DNA of 64,000 bases from Siphonodentalium dalli. Its lineage: Eukaryota > Mollusca > Scaphopoda > Gadilida > Siphonodentaliidae. Of the stretch, positions 1 to 13,871 are shown piece after piece; the stretch's first letter is position 1; each line of letters opens with the position of its first letter. Under the pieces are notes generated by a model. That model was not told where the DNA came from, searched no databases, and saw only the letters and a program-made list of their open reading frames with translations. The DNA is taken from the NCBI GenBank assembly GCA_032622095.1, contig CP136068.1, positions 185,647,960 through 185,711,959 of the forward strand, written 5' to 3'. Position numbers and translations under genes: made by a program.

Positions 1-3000
1 CAACGCAGGACCATGTACCGCTCCCTGATGGACAAGGGAGTTACACCACGAGATTATACCAAGATACCATGTGGCTAGCATACTGACAACTCAGTGACCA
101 TCTACCGCTCCCCGTGGACAAGGGAGTTACACCACGAGATTATACCAAGATACCATGTGGCTAGCATACTGACAACGCAGGACCATGTACCGCTCCCTGA
201 TGGACAAGGGAGTTACACCACGAGATTATACCAAGATACCATGTGGCTAGCATACTGACAACTCAGGACCATGTACCGCTCCCTGATGGACAAGGGAGTT
301 ACACCACGAGATTATACCACGATACCATGTGGCTAGCATACTGACAACTCAGTGACCATCTACCGCTCCCCGTGGACAAGGGAGTTACACCACGAGATTA
401 TACCAAGATACCATGTGGCTAGCATACTGACAACGCAGTGACCATGTACCGCTCCTCATGGACAAGGGAGTTACACCACGAGATTATACCAAGATACCAT
501 GTGGCTAGCATACTGACAACTCAGTGGCCATCTACCGCTCCCCGTGGACAAGGGAGTTACACCACGAGATTATACCAAGATACCATGTGGCTAGCATACT
601 GATAACTCAGTGACCATCTACCGCTCCCTGATGGACAAGGGAGTTACATCACGAGATTATACCAAGATACCATGTGGCTAGCATACTGACAACTCAGGAC
701 CATCTACCGCTCCCTGATGGACAAGGGAGTTACATCACGAGATTATACCAAGATACCATGTGGCTAGCATACTGACAACTCAGTGACCATCTACCGCTGC
801 CCGTGGACAGGAAGAGGTTACACCACGAGATTATACCAAGATACCATGTGGCTAGCATACTGACAACGCAGTGACCATCTACCGCTCCCCGTGGACAGGG
901 AGAGGTTACACCACGAGATTATACCAAGATACCATGTGGCTAGCATACTGACAACTCAGTGACCATCTACCGCTCCCTGATGGACAGTGAGAGGTTACAC
1001 CACGAGATTATACCAAGATACCATGTGGCTAGCATACTGACAACGCAGTGACCATCTACCGCTGCCCGTGGACAGGGAGAGGTACAACCGAGATTATACC
1101 AAGATACCATGTGGCTAGCATACTGACAACGTAGTGACCATCTACCGCTCCCTGATGGACAAGGGAGTTACACCACGAGATTATACCAAGATACCATGCG
1201 GCTAGCATACTGACAACGCAGTGACCATCTACCGCTCCCTGATGGACAAGGGAGTTACACCACGAGATTATACCAAGATACCATGTGGCTAGCATACTGA
1301 CAACGCAGTGACCATCTACCGCTCCCTGATGGACAAGGGAGTTACACCACGAGATTATACCAAGATACCATGTGGCTAGCATACTGACAACTCAGTGACC
1401 ATCTACAGCTCCCTGATGGACAAGGGAGTTACACCACGAGATTATACCAAGATACCATGTGGCTAGCATACTGACAACTCAGTTACCATCTACCGCTCCC
1501 TGATGGACAAGGGAGTTACACCACGAGATTATACCAAGATACCATGTGGCTTGCATATTGACAACGCAGGACCATGTACCGCTCCCTGATGGACAAGGGA
1601 GTTACACCACGAGATTATACCAAGATACCATGTGGCTAGCATACTGACAACTCAGGACCACGTACCGCTCCCTGATGGACAAGGGAGTTACACCACGAGA
1701 TTATACCAAGATACCATGTGGCTAGCATACTGACAACGCAGTGACCATCTACCGCTCCCCGTGGACAAGGGAGTTACACCACGAGATTATACCAAGATAC
1801 CATGTGGCTAGCATACTGACAACGCAGTGACCATCTACCGCTCCCTGATGGACAAGGGAGGTACACCTGGAGATTATACCAAGATACCATGTGGCTAGCA
1901 TACTGACAACTCAGTGACCATCTACCGCTCCCTGATGGACAAGGGAGTTACACCACGAGATTATACCAAGATACCATGTGGCTAGCATACTGACAACTCA
2001 GTGACCATCTACCGCTCTCTGATGGACAAGGGAGAGGTTACACCACGAGATTATACCACGATACCATGTGGCTAGCATACTGACAACGCAGTGACCATCT
2101 ACCGCTCCCTGATGGACAAGGGAGGTACACCTGGAGATTATACCAAGATACCATGTGGCTAGCATACTGACAACTCAGTTACCATCTACCGCTCCCTGAT
2201 GGACAAGGGAGTTACACCACGAGATTATACCAAGATACCATGTGGCTAGCATACTGACAACTCAGGACCACGTACCGCTCCCTGATGGACAAGGGAGTTA
2301 CACTGCGAGATTATACCAAGATACCATGTGGCTAGCATACTGACAACTCAGTGACCATCTACCGCTCCCTGATGGACAAGGGAGTTACACCACGAGATTA
2401 TACCAAGATACCATGTGGCTAGCATACTGACAACTCAGTGACCATCTACCGCTCACTGATGGACAAGGGAGTTACACCACGAGATTATACCAAGATACCA
2501 CGTGGCTAGCATACTGACAGCTCAGGACCATGTACCGCTCCCTGATGGACAAGGGAGTTACACCACGAGATTATACCAAGATACCATGTGGCTAGCATAC
2601 TGACAACATAGTGACCATCTACCGCTCCCTGATGGACAAGGGAGTTACACCACGAGATTATACCAAGATACCATGTGGCTAGCATACTGACAACGCAGGA
2701 CCATGTACCGCTCCCTGATGGACAAGGGAGTTACACCACGAGATTATACCAAGATACCATGTGGCTAGCATACTGACAACGCAGGACCATGTACCGCTCC
2801 CTGATGGACAAGGGAGTTACACCACGAGATTATACCAAGATACCATGTGGCTAGCATACTGACAACTCAGTGACCATCTACCGCTCCCCGTGGACAAGGG
2901 AGTTACACCACGAGATTATACCAAGATACCATGTGGCTAGCATACTGACAACGCAGGACCATGTACCGCTCCCTGATGGACAAGGGAGTTACACCACGAG

Positions 3001-5628
3001 ATTATACCAAGATACCATGTGGCTAGCATACTGACAACTCAGGACCATGTACCGCTCCCTGATGGACAAGGGAGTTACACCACGAGATTATACCACGATA
3101 CCATGTGGCTAGCATACTGACAACTCAGTGACCATCTACCGCTCCCCGTGGACAAGGGAGTTACACCACGAGATTATACCAAGATACCATGTGGCTAGCA
3201 TACTGACAACGCAGTGACCATGTACCGCTCCTCATGGACAAGGGAGTTACACCACGAGATTATACCAAGATACCATGTGGCTAGCATACTGACAACTCAG
3301 TGGCCATCTACCGCTCCCCGTGGACAAGGGAGTTACACCACGAGATTATACCAAGATACCATGTGGCTAGCATACTGATAACTCAGTGACCATCTACCGC
3401 TCCCTGATGGACAAGGGAGTTACATCACGAGATTATACCAAGATACCATGTGGCTAGCATACTGACAACTCAGGACCATCTACCGCTCCCTGATGGACAA
3501 GGGAGTTACATCACGAGATTATACCAAGATACCATGTGGCTAGCATACTGACAACTCAGTGACCATCTACCGCTGCCCGTGGACAGGAAGAGGTTACACC
3601 ACGAGATTATACCAAGATACCATGTGGCTAGCATACTGACAACGCAGTGACCATCTACCGCTCCCCGTGGACAGGGAGAGGTTACACCACGAGATTATAC
3701 CAAGATACCATGTGGCTAGCATACTGACAACTCAGTGACCATCTACCGCTCCCTGATGGACAGTGAGAGGTTACACCACGAGATTATACCAAGATACCAT
3801 GTGGCTAGCATACTGACAACGCAGTGACCATCTACCGCTGCCCGTGGACAGGGAGAGGTACAACCGAGATTATACCAAGATACCATGTGGCTAGCATACT
3901 GACAACGTAGTGACCATCTACCGCTCCCTGATGGACAAGGGAGTTACACCACGAGATTATACCAAGATACCATGCGGCTAGCATACTGACAACGCAGTGA
4001 CCATCTACCGCTCCCTGATGGACAAGGGAGTTACACCACGAGATTATACCAAGATACCATGTGGCTAGCATACTGACAACGCAGTGACCATCTACCGCTC
4101 CCTGATGGACAAGGGAGTTACACCACGAGATTATACCAAGATACCATGTGGCTAGCATACTGACAACTCAGTGACCATCTACAGCTCCCTGATGGACAAG
4201 GGAGTTACACCACGAGATTATACCAAGATACCATGTGGCTAGCATACTGACAACTCAGTTACCATCTACCGCTCCCTGATGGACAAGGGAGTTACACCAC
4301 GAGATTATACCAAGATACCATGTGGCTTGCATATTGACAACGCAGGACCATGTACCGCTCCCTGATGGACAAGGGAGTTACACCACGAGATTATACCAAG
4401 ATACCATGTGGCTAGCATACTGACAACTCAGGACCACGTACCGCTCCCTGATGGACAAGGGAGTTACACCACGAGATTATACCAAGATACCATGTGGCTA
4501 GCATACTGACAACGCAGTGACCATCTACCGCTCCCCGTGGACAAGGGAGTTACACCACGAGATTATACCAAGATACCATGTGGCTAGCATACTGACAACG
4601 CAGTGACCATCTACCGCTCCCTGATGGACAAGGGAGGTACACCTGGAGATTATACCAAGATACCATGTGGCTAGCATACTGACAACTCAGTGACCATCTA
4701 CCGCTCCCTGATGGACAAGGGAGTTACACCACGAGATTATACCAAGATACCATGTGGCTAGCATACTGACAACTCAGTGACCATCTACCGCTCTCTGATG
4801 GACAAGGGAGAGGTTACACCACGAGATTATACCACGATACCATGTGGCTAGCATACTGACAACGCAGTGACCATCTACCGCTCCCTGATGGACAAGGGAG
4901 GTACACCTGGAGATTATACCAAGATACCATGTGGCTAGCATACTGACAACTCAGTTACCATCTACCGCTCCCTGATGGACAAGGGAGTTACACCACGAGA
5001 TTATACCAAGATACCATGTGGCTAGCATACTGACAACTCAGGACCACGTACCGCTCCCTGATGGACAAGGGAGTTACACTGCGAGATTATACCAAGATAC
5101 CATGTGGCTAGCATACTGACAACTCAGTGACCATCTACCGCTCCCTGATGGACAAGGGAGTTACACCACGAGATTATACCAAGATACCATGTGGCTAGCA
5201 TACTGACAACTCAGTGACCATCTACCGCTCACTGATGGACAAGGGAGTTACACCACGAGATTATACCAAGATACCACGTGGCTAGCATACTGACAGCTCA
5301 GGACCATGTACCGCTCCCTGATGGACAAGGGAGTTACACCACGAGATTATACCAAGATACCATGTGGCTAGCATACTGACAACATAGTGACCATCTACCG
5401 CTCCCTGATGGACAAGGGAGTTACACCACGAGATTATACCAAGATACCATGTGGCTAGCATACTGACAACGCAGGACCATGTACCGCTCCCTGATGGACA
5501 AGGGAGTTACACCACGAGATTATACCAAGATACCATGTGGCTAGCATACTGACAACGCAGGACCATGTACCGCTCCCTGATGGACAAGGGAGTTACACCA
5601 CGAGATTATACCAAGATACCATGTGGCT
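1..5628. repeat. 2776-bp higher-order duplication inside the 87-bp satellite
   Basis: Bases 1-2776 are repeated at 2777-5552 with an exact offset of 2776, and the identity continues to about 5628. Even rare unit variants (for example the unit with GTACAACCGAG at 1082 and 3858) recur in the same order. This shows a recent unequal exchange or an assembly duplication. Downstream of 5628 the order of variants no longer follows the pattern. Confidence 0.9.
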
Positions 5629-8600
5629 TGCATACTGACAACGCAAGACCATGTACCGCTCCCTGATGGACAGGGGAGTTACACCACGAGATTACACCAA
5701 GATACCATGTGGCTAGCATACTGACAACGCAGGACCATGTACCGCTCCCTGATGGACAAGGGAGTTACACCACGAGATTATACCAAGATGGCTAGCATAC
5801 TGACAACTCAGTGACCATTTACCGCTCCCTGATGGACAAGGGAGTTACACCACGAGATTATACCAAGATACCATGTGGCTAGCATACTGACAACACAGGT
5901 CCACGTACCGCTCCCTGATGGACAAGGGAGTTACACCACGAGATTATACCAAGATACCATGTGGCTAGCATACTGACAACGCAGTGACCATCTACCGCTC
6001 CCTGATGGACAAGGGAGTTACACAACGAGATTATACCAAGATACCATGTGGCTAGCATACTGACAACTCAGTGACCATCTACCGCTCCCTGATGGACAAG
6101 GGTGTTACACCACGAGATTATACCAAGATACCATGTGGCTAGCATACTGACAACTCAGTGACCATCTACCGCTGCCTGATGGACAAGGGAGTTACACCAC
6201 GAGATTATACCAAGATACCATGTGGCTAGCATACTGACAACTCAGTGACCATCTACCGCTCCCTGATGGACAAGGGGGTTACACCACGAGATTATACCAA
6301 GATACCATGTGGCTAGCATACTGACAACGCAGTGACCATCTACCGCTCCCTGATGGACAAGGGAGTTACACCACGAGATTATACCAAGATACCATGTGGC
6401 TTGCATACTGACAACTCAGGACCACGTACCGCTCCCTGATGAACAAGGGAGTTACACCACGAGATTATACCAAGATACCATGTGGCTAGCATACTGACAA
6501 CTCAGGACCATCTACCGCTCCCTGATGGACAAGGGAGTTACACCACGAGATTATACCAAGATGCCATCTGGCTAGCATACTGACAACGCAGTGACCATCT
6601 ACCGCTCCCTGATGGACAAGGGAGTTACACCACGAGATTATACCAAGATACCATGTGGCTAGCATACTAACAACTCAGTGACCATGTACCGCTCCCTGAT
6701 GGACAAGGGAGTTACACCACGAGATTATACCAAGATACCATGTGGCTAGCATACTGACAACGCAGTGACCATCTACCGCTCCCTGATGGACAAGGGAGTT
6801 AGACCACGATATTATACCAAGATACCATGTGGCTAGCATACTGACAACGCAGTGACCATCTACCGCTCCCCGTGGACAGGGAGTTACACCACGAGATTAT
6901 ACCAAGATACCATGTGGCTTGCATACTGACAACTCAGGACCATGTACCGCTCCCCGTGGACAGGGAGTTACACCACGAGATTATACCAAGATACCATGTG
7001 GCTAGCATACTGACAACGCAGGACCATCTACCGCTCCCTGATGGACAGGGAGGGGTTACACCACGAGATTATACCAAGATACCATGTGGCTAGCATACTG
7101 ACAACTCAGGACCACGTACCGCTCCCTGATGGACAAGGGAGTTACACCACGAGATGATACCAAGATACCATGTGGCTAGCATACTGACAACTCAGGACCA
7201 TGTACCGCTCCCTGATGGACAATGGAGTTACACCACGAGATTATACCAAGATACCATGTGGCTAGCATACTGACAACTCAGTGACCATCTACCGCTCCCT
7301 GATGGACAAGGGAGTTACACCACGAGATTATACCAAGATACCATGTGGCTAGCATACTGACAACGCAGTGACCATCTACCGCTCCCTGATGGACAAGGGA
7401 GTTACACCACGAGATTATACCAAGATACCATGTGGCTAGCATACTGACAACGCAGTGACCATCTACCGCTCCCTGATGGACAAGGGAGTTACACCACGAG
7501 ATTATACCAAGATACCATGTGGCTAGCATACTGACAACTCAGTGACCATGTACCGCTCCCTGATGGACAAGGGAGTTACACCACGAGATTATACCACGAT
7601 ACCATGTGGCTAGCATACTGACAACGCAGTGACCATCTACCGCTCCCTGATGGACAAGGGAGTTACACCTCGAGATTATACCACGATACCATGTGGCTAG
7701 CATACTGACAACGCAGTGACCATGTACCGCTCCCTGATGGACAAGGGAGTTACACCACGAGATTATACCAAGATACCATGTGGCTAGCATACTGACAACT
7801 CAGTGACCATGTACCGCTCCCTGTGGACAAGGGAGTTACACCACGAGATTATGCCAAGATACCATGTGACTAGCATACTGACAACTCAGTGACCATGTAC
7901 CGCTCCCTGATGGACAAGGGAGTTACACCACGAGATTATACCACGATACCATGTGGCTAGCATACTGACAACTCAGTGACCATGTACCGCTCCCTGATGG
8001 ACAAGGGAGTTACACCTCGAGATTATACCACGATACCATGTGGCTAGCATACTGACAACTCAGTGACCATCTACCGCTCCCTGATGGACAAGGGAGTTAC
8101 ACCACGAGATTATACCAAGATACCATGTGGCTAGCATACTGACAACGCATTGACCATCTACCGCTGCCCGTGGACAAGGGAGTTACACCACGAGATTATA
8201 CCAAGATACCATGTGGCTAGCATACTGACAACGCAGTGACCATCTACCGCTGCCCGTGGACAGGGAGAGGTTACACCACGAGATTATACCAAGATACCAT
8301 GTGGCTAGCATACTGACAAGTCAGGACCATGTACCGCTCCCTGATGGACAAGGGAGTTACACCACGAGATTATACCAAGATACCATGTGGCTAGCATACT
8401 GACAACTCAGTTACCATGTACCGCTCCCTGATGGACAGGGAGTTACACCACGAGATTATACCAAGATACCATGTGGCTAGCATACTGACAACGCGTTGAC
8501 CATCTACCGCTCCCTGATGGACAAGGGAGTTACACCACGAGATTATACCAAGATACCATGTGGCTAGCATACTGACAACTCATGACCATCTACCGCTGCC

Positions 8601-8957
8601 CGTGGACAGGGTGAGGTTACACCACGAGATTATACCAAGATACCATGTGGCTAGCATACTGACAACGCAGTGACCATCTACCGCTCCCTGATGGACAAGG
8701 GAGTTACACCACGAGATTATACCAAGATATCATGTGGCTAGCATACTGACAACGCAGTGACCATCTACCGCTCCCTGATGGACAAGGGAGTTACACCACG
8801 AGATTATACCAAGATACCATGTGGCTAGCATACTGACAACGCAGGACCATGTACCGCTCCCTGATGGACAAGGGAGTTACACCACGAGATTATACCACGA
8901 TACCATGTGGCTAGCATACTGACAACGCAGTGACCATCTACCGCTCCCCGTGGACAT
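1..8957. repeat. 87-bp satellite array (left end truncated)
   Basis: About 100 head-to-tail copies of a unit of 84-87 bp. Each unit carries the landmarks ACCGCTCC, GGAGTTACACCACGAGATTA and ATACCATGTGGCTAGCATAC. Variants differ at a few fixed places: TCAGTGACC or GCAGGACC, CCTGATGGAC or CCCGTGGAC, and GGGAGTTAC or GGGAGAGGTTAC. The common unit is 29 codons long, so a 29-residue repeat stays open on the minus strand in places. This is a by-product and not a gene. The array runs off the left edge and stops abruptly at 8957, where unique sequence begins. Confidence 0.97.
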
Positions 8958-8982
8958 TGTGATAGTTACAGTTATGCCCTCT

Positions 8983-9051
8983 GCCAATGCATTCTCTTAT
9001 ATATGCGAGTCGACCATAGGTCGCCTCGCATATATATGAGAATGCATTGGC
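8983..9051 (-). repeat. 69-bp perfect hairpin element, copy 1 (reverse)
   Basis: The palindrome starts GCCAATGCATTCTC and ends GAGAATGCATTGGC, with a short loop. Its left neighbour CCCTCT and right neighbour CCTAA are the reverse complements of those flanking other copies, so this copy is inverted. With the copy at 9120 it forms a larger inverted pair separated by 68 bp. Confidence 0.9.
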
Positions 9052-9119
9052 CTAAAAAAAATCTTTTTTACCATTTTGTCTTACATTCTTTAACAATTTT
9101 ATAATTTTTAATGTGTTAA

Positions 9120-9188
9120 GCCAATGCATTCTCTTATATATGCGAGGCGACCTATGGTCGACTCGCATATATAAGAGAATGCATTGGC
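9120..9188 (+). repeat. 69-bp perfect hairpin element, copy 2
   Basis: Same 69-bp palindrome in the opposite orientation to copy 1, followed by ACAGGG. The inner stem contains GCGACC/GGTCG around a three-base loop. Similar copies sit at 12797, 16124 and 37792. Confidence 0.9.
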
Positions 9189-9666
9189 ACAGGGCCCTTC
9201 TGTTGGATAAAGGGTTAATAGAGGAGGGGATGTTGAATGCCAGTTAACATAGTTATATATGGGAGTATACTGAATATGAGTTGAGAATAATCGCGATTAA
9301 AGGCATACAATTCACATTTCAATTGAAATTCCATCTATTTTCAAAATTGTTCTCATTCGTAATTTGCCTAAATGCACCACATTGGTGCACGATCCGGAAA
9401 TATCTCCGAAAGTGAAAGTTGGAATAAATATTACTCTGCTTTCCGGCACAGTGCTGAACGCATGGTTCATGCTGCCATAGGCCACATTGACCAATGGCCA
9501 TTTTTTTTCTCGAAAATTGCCACACAAAAAAAAAGGCCAAAGTTTATTTTTACCCAAAAATCGGTTATCTAATTCAATAACTCAAATTTATTTTGTAACG
9601 GGGCGACATTAAAATCATATCTTTGTATGATCATCTGCTAATTGATTAATGTGTAACAAAAGGCGC
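9189..9666. other. unique AT-rich spacer, no gene seen
   Basis: Between the hairpin pair and the 50-bp array. Several short frames overlap on both strands around 9312-9572, but none resembles a known protein or has convincing splice signals. I see nothing functional here. Confidence 0.5.
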
Positions 9667-11197
9667 GGTGTCACCCCATATCCCCCATGAATCATGAATA
9701 CATGTTAACAGAGAGGGGTGTCACCCCATATCCCCCATGAATCATGAATACATGTTAACAGAGAGGGGTGTCACCCCATATCCCCCATGAATCATGAATA
9801 CATGTTAACAGAGAGGGGTGTCACCCCATATCCCCCATGAATCATGAATACATGTTAACAGAGAGGGGTGTCACCCCATATCCCCCATGAATCATGAATA
9901 CATGTTAACAGAGAGGGGTGTCACCCCATATCCCCATGAATCATGAATACATGTTAACAGAGAGGGGTATCACCCCATATCCCCCATGAATCATGAATAC
10001 ATGTTAACAGAGAGGGGTGTCACCCCATACCCCCATGAATCATGAATACATGTTAACAGAGAGGGGTGTCACCCCATACCCCCCATGAATCATGAATACA
10101 TGTTAACAGAGAGGGGTGTCACCCCATATCCCCCATGAATCATGAATACATGTTAACAGAGAGGGATGTCACCCCATATCCCCATGAATCATGAATACAT
10201 GTTAACAGAGAGGGGTATCACCCCATATCCCCCATGAATCATGAATACATGTTAACAGAGAGGGGTGTCACCCCATACCCCCCATGAATCATGAATACAT
10301 GTTAACAGAGAGGGGTGTCACCCCATATCCCCATGAATCATGAATACATGTTAACAGAGAGGGGTGTCACCCCATATCCCCCCATGAATCATGAATACAT
10401 GTTAACAGAGAAGGGTGTCACCCCATATCCCCATGAATCATGAATACATGTTAACAGAGAGGGATGTCACCCCATATCCCCCATGAATCATGAATACATG
10501 TTAACAGAGAGGGGTGTCACCCCATATCCCCCCATAAATCATGAATACATGTTAACAGAGAGGGATGTCACCCCATATCCCCATGAATCATGAATACATG
10601 TTAACAGAGAGGGGTATCACCCCATATCCCCATGAATCATGAATACATGTTAACAGAGAGGGGTGTCACCCCATATCCCCATGAATCATGAATACATGTT
10701 AACAGAGAGGGGTGTCACCCCATATCCCCCCATGAATCATGAATACATGTTAACAGAGAGGGGTGTCACTCCATATCCCCCCATGAATCATGAATACATG
10801 TTAACAGAGAGGGGTATCACCTCATATCCCCCATGAATCATGAATACATGTTAACAGAGAGGGATGTCACCCCATATCCCCCATGAATCATGAATACATG
10901 TTAACAGAGAGGGATGTCACCCCATATCCCCCATGAATCATGAATACATGTTAACAGAGAGGGGTATCACCCCATATCCCCCATGAATCATGAATACATG
11001 TTAACAGAGAGGGGTTTGACCCATTACCCCCATGAATCATGAATACATGTTAACAGAGAGGGGTATGACCCATTACCCCCATGAATCATGAATACATGTT
11101 AACAGAGAGGGGTATGACCCATTACCCCCCCCATGAATCATGAATACATGTTAACAGAGAGGGGTATGACCCATTACCCCCGTGCATCATGAATACA
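9667..11197. repeat. 50-bp tandem array
   Basis: About 30 copies of a 50-bp unit with GGGGTGTCACCCC, followed by ATATCCCCC, CATGAATCATGAATACATG and TTAACAGAGA. Length varies by one or two bases in the C run. The last four units change GTGTCACCCCATA to TATGACCCATTA, a directional drift at the right edge. Each unit has a small hairpin (GGGGTG/CACCCC). Confidence 0.96.
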
Positions 11198-11257
11198 AGC
11201 GCTTTGATCACAAATCGAACGATATTTTACGCATACTACATTCGCAATAACAAAATA

Positions 11258-11337
11258 GTACCCATACAGTGGACTGAAGACATGTTAAAACGTATAATAC
11301 CCATACAGTGGACTGAAGACATGTTAAAACGTAACAT
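11258..11337. repeat. two direct copies of a 39-bp repeat
   Basis: CCCATACAGTGGACTGAAGA recurs at 11261 and 11300, followed both times by CATGTTAAAACGTA. A simple local duplication at the right edge of the 50-bp array. Confidence 0.85.
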
Positions 11338-11339
11338 AA

Positions 11340-12756
11340 TTCCATAATTGATCTATCTTTTACGATAGTGGGTGTTTCATAGTCAACTTTAGACACATTA
11401 TTGTCGAGTATGGATATGCACACGCACGTGTATGACGTCGAGGTTAGGTACAGATGTATAGGTCACATCACCTGCATAATATTTGTTTGTGTTTATAGTT
11501 CAAATACCAGTTTGTTAATGCTCGGTTACTGCTTAATGACTGATGTAGTCATATAAATTCGTAGCCATGTATATAATTCGAAGTACCGTCAAGAATTTCT
11601 CTGAACAATTCGATTGGAATACAAGGAATTTATGTTTTGTTGGTGGAAATATTGGCGAAAAATCGTGACAAACTGACATGATCGACACAGCTCGTAACAC
11701 GTGCATGGATGCAGTGCGGTACTTTTTCGTCTGATTTCATTTATACGCTTTCACAAATGTATTAATACATTGGTGATTCGTATTGAATTTTAATTATTCG
11801 AAAAATTCAATCTGGTGAGTAGACTTACTAATGATGTTCATTGAATCGTTACATTTCAAGTTCAGGTTCTAATCGATGTTTACGTCACGTTAGTCTAGAA
11901 TTAACGTAGAACAGTCACTTATATTACACAGATTGTTGATTGGTAGCCTTAATTTGTAAATCATGCTTAATTTTGCATATTGTCATGCATAGCTGACATT
12001 TTGTATTGTCAAGGTGCCGATTTATGTATTCACGCTTGAGTAGAACAAGTCACGATTCACACATCGCCGAAAGTAAATCCTCTTGTATGATCCATGTACT
12101 AGTACTACTACGACGTAGCCGTGGGTCTACTGATACACCCCCCCCCCTACCCACAAGGACCGTGAGTGCATGGGTGTTTATTGGTACCGGTATTCACGTA
12201 GATAACATTTTGTTTGACAATGTGAATCACACTTTTGTATGTCCCAGCTTGCATTTCACAATATTTGTGAAAGATCCTTCTTCAAAGTGCTTGGAACACA
12301 AGCAGCTGTATTGTGACAGCCCATTCCAAACTCTCGTTGTGGACAAACGCCGTCCACTGTTGTCGAATGGCTGCATTAATTCTTGTGCCACTTGAACATT
12401 TATGGCTACAGTTTGCAGCCATGCAGCGACGATTATACGTTTTATTCTTCAAACAAATAAACAATAAAAAAATACAATTTCAAAATACGTGATTTTAAAA
12501 ACGGCGCATAAAATTTCTTCCGTCTGTGTACCCTCGATGACGTCATTTCCGAGTCGCGACGGAAACACCCGATTCAAAAATGACTATTGTAAACAAAGAA
12601 GCCGTTTTATTCAAATGTCTGGAAATAGTATTTTTTTGTAAAAATGTTAAAAAAAATGGAAAGGATACATGTTATAAACCTTATTTAGCATGAGTTAAGA
12701 CATATTTAGATATATTTGGAGCTAAATTAATTGTATTATTCAGCTGGTCTTTAAAG
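11340..12756. other. intergenic region without a recognised gene
   Basis: AT-rich unique sequence with a C run at 12138 and a TGACGTCA CRE-like octamer near 12538. A 129-codon frame at 12006-12395 (+) and a 60-codon frame at 12282-12464 (-) overlap each other. Neither has recognisable motifs or flanking splice sites, so neither is called as a gene. Confidence 0.5.
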
Positions 12757-13240
12757 AATACAAGAAAAAATTATTAAAATTGTAAAAAATTGTTAGGCCA
12801 ATGCATTCTCTTATATATGCGAGGCGACCTATGGTCGACTCGCATTTATAAGAGAATGCATTGGCCTAACAATTTTTCCCCGCCAATATCACAATGCCGT
12901 CTATGGTTAGATGTCGTGCCGATACGCCGTACACAGGAAGAAAGTTGAAATATTTAAAATCTGAAGTAATATATTAATTTGAACATATATTCCATTAATT
13001 CCAACTTACATGTCAGTCACTGGGAGTGCATGTGGTGTACGAAAGACGTGTAAATGAAGCGAGCGAGATGTGAGCGAATTGGAAGAATGTCACTTGATAT
13101 ATAATAATATGTACCTCTGTTTATGTTTACATTCCTTCATTGATGTATGTTAATTCCAATAAAATATTTATAAAAAAAAAAAAAAGAATGCATTGGCACA
13201 GGGTAAAAAAAAATCCCGGCTTACGACTGGATTTGATATG
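12757..13240 (+). mobile_element. dispersed element containing a 69-bp hairpin, interrupted by an insertion
   Basis: The left flank (AAGAATACAAGAAAAAATTA, from 12757), the hairpin (12797-12865) and the right flank (ACAGGGTAAAAAA, then TCCCGGCTTACGACTGG) match a second copy at about 16085-16240. In this copy the sequence is split after the hairpin by about 319 bp of foreign DNA ending in poly(A). Confidence 0.75.
12866..13184 (+). mobile_element. retroposed poly(A) sequence with 13-bp target duplication
   Basis: The insert ends with AATAAA (13158-13163) and an A run. It is bounded by AGAATGCATTGGC at 12853-12865 and again at 13185-13197. A 3' poly(A) tail plus a 13-bp target-site duplication is the signature of LINE-mediated retroposition of an mRNA 3' end or a SINE. 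I see no reading frame in it. The first bases, CTAACAATTTTT, mirror the left flank of the hairpin, so the 5' junction may not be simple. Confidence 0.65.
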
Positions 13241-13287
13241 GCGGGTCACATATCGTATCGTTTTCGCGAGTAAATTCGCATACGTAT

Positions 13288-13637
13288 AAAGGGGTACTGT
13301 ACGCTAAATCCGGCCATTTGTGGGACCATCTCCTTTTCTACTCAACAGAATAATGAGAATATGTACAACAAATTAATGAATTTGAGCCATGGATTAGTGA
13401 ACAATACACTGGTGTGCTCTGTGAATAACGCAAACAACATGGTAATTACAATGAAAATGATTTTTATGACTGGAGCCATAAATTCATTTTCGTTAAAATT
13501 ACTGTGTTGTTTTCATCGTTCATATAGAGCACACAATTGTATTTTGCACTAATTCATTCAATTGTTGCATGTATTCTGTTGAGTTTTAAAGGAGATGGTC
13601 CTATAAATAGGTCAGATTTGGTGGACAGAACCCCTTT
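13288..13637. mobile_element. 350-bp MITE with ~75-bp inverted ends
   Basis: The left end begins AAAGGGGTACTGT and the right end finishes ACAGAACCCCTTT. The arms also share GGACCATCTCCTTT and ACTCAACAGAATA in opposite orientation. The inside has no transposase; the 63-codon frame at 13361-13552 shows no similarity I can recognise. Superfamily not assigned. Confidence 0.75.
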
Positions 13638-13871
13638 AATAGCTTAACAGCTTAATATGATAATTTTTTCATACTTTTTTTTAATCGGATGCGTTTAACT
13701 GCGTCAAGGTAGGTACACAAATGTGCGTAAGTCGCATCCGTTTTCGCTTTCGTGCGCAAATTCGCATCGTTTTACGCATATACGTATTTATACCACGATC
13801 GACTATCTTACTATATAAATAAAGCCATCTGTTTAAATTTATCTGTTGATTAAACGTGCCTACTGTTGATT

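Noticed and set aside
1056-1382. 108-codon minus-strand frame of 29-residue repeats, also at 3832-4158
   Set aside because: Product of the 87-bp satellite period being divisible by three. It has no start context or flanking unique coding sequence.
12006-12395. 129-codon plus-strand frame and overlapping 60-codon minus frame
   Set aside because: No motif, ATG context or splice support. The two frames overlap on opposite strands, and neither is preferred.
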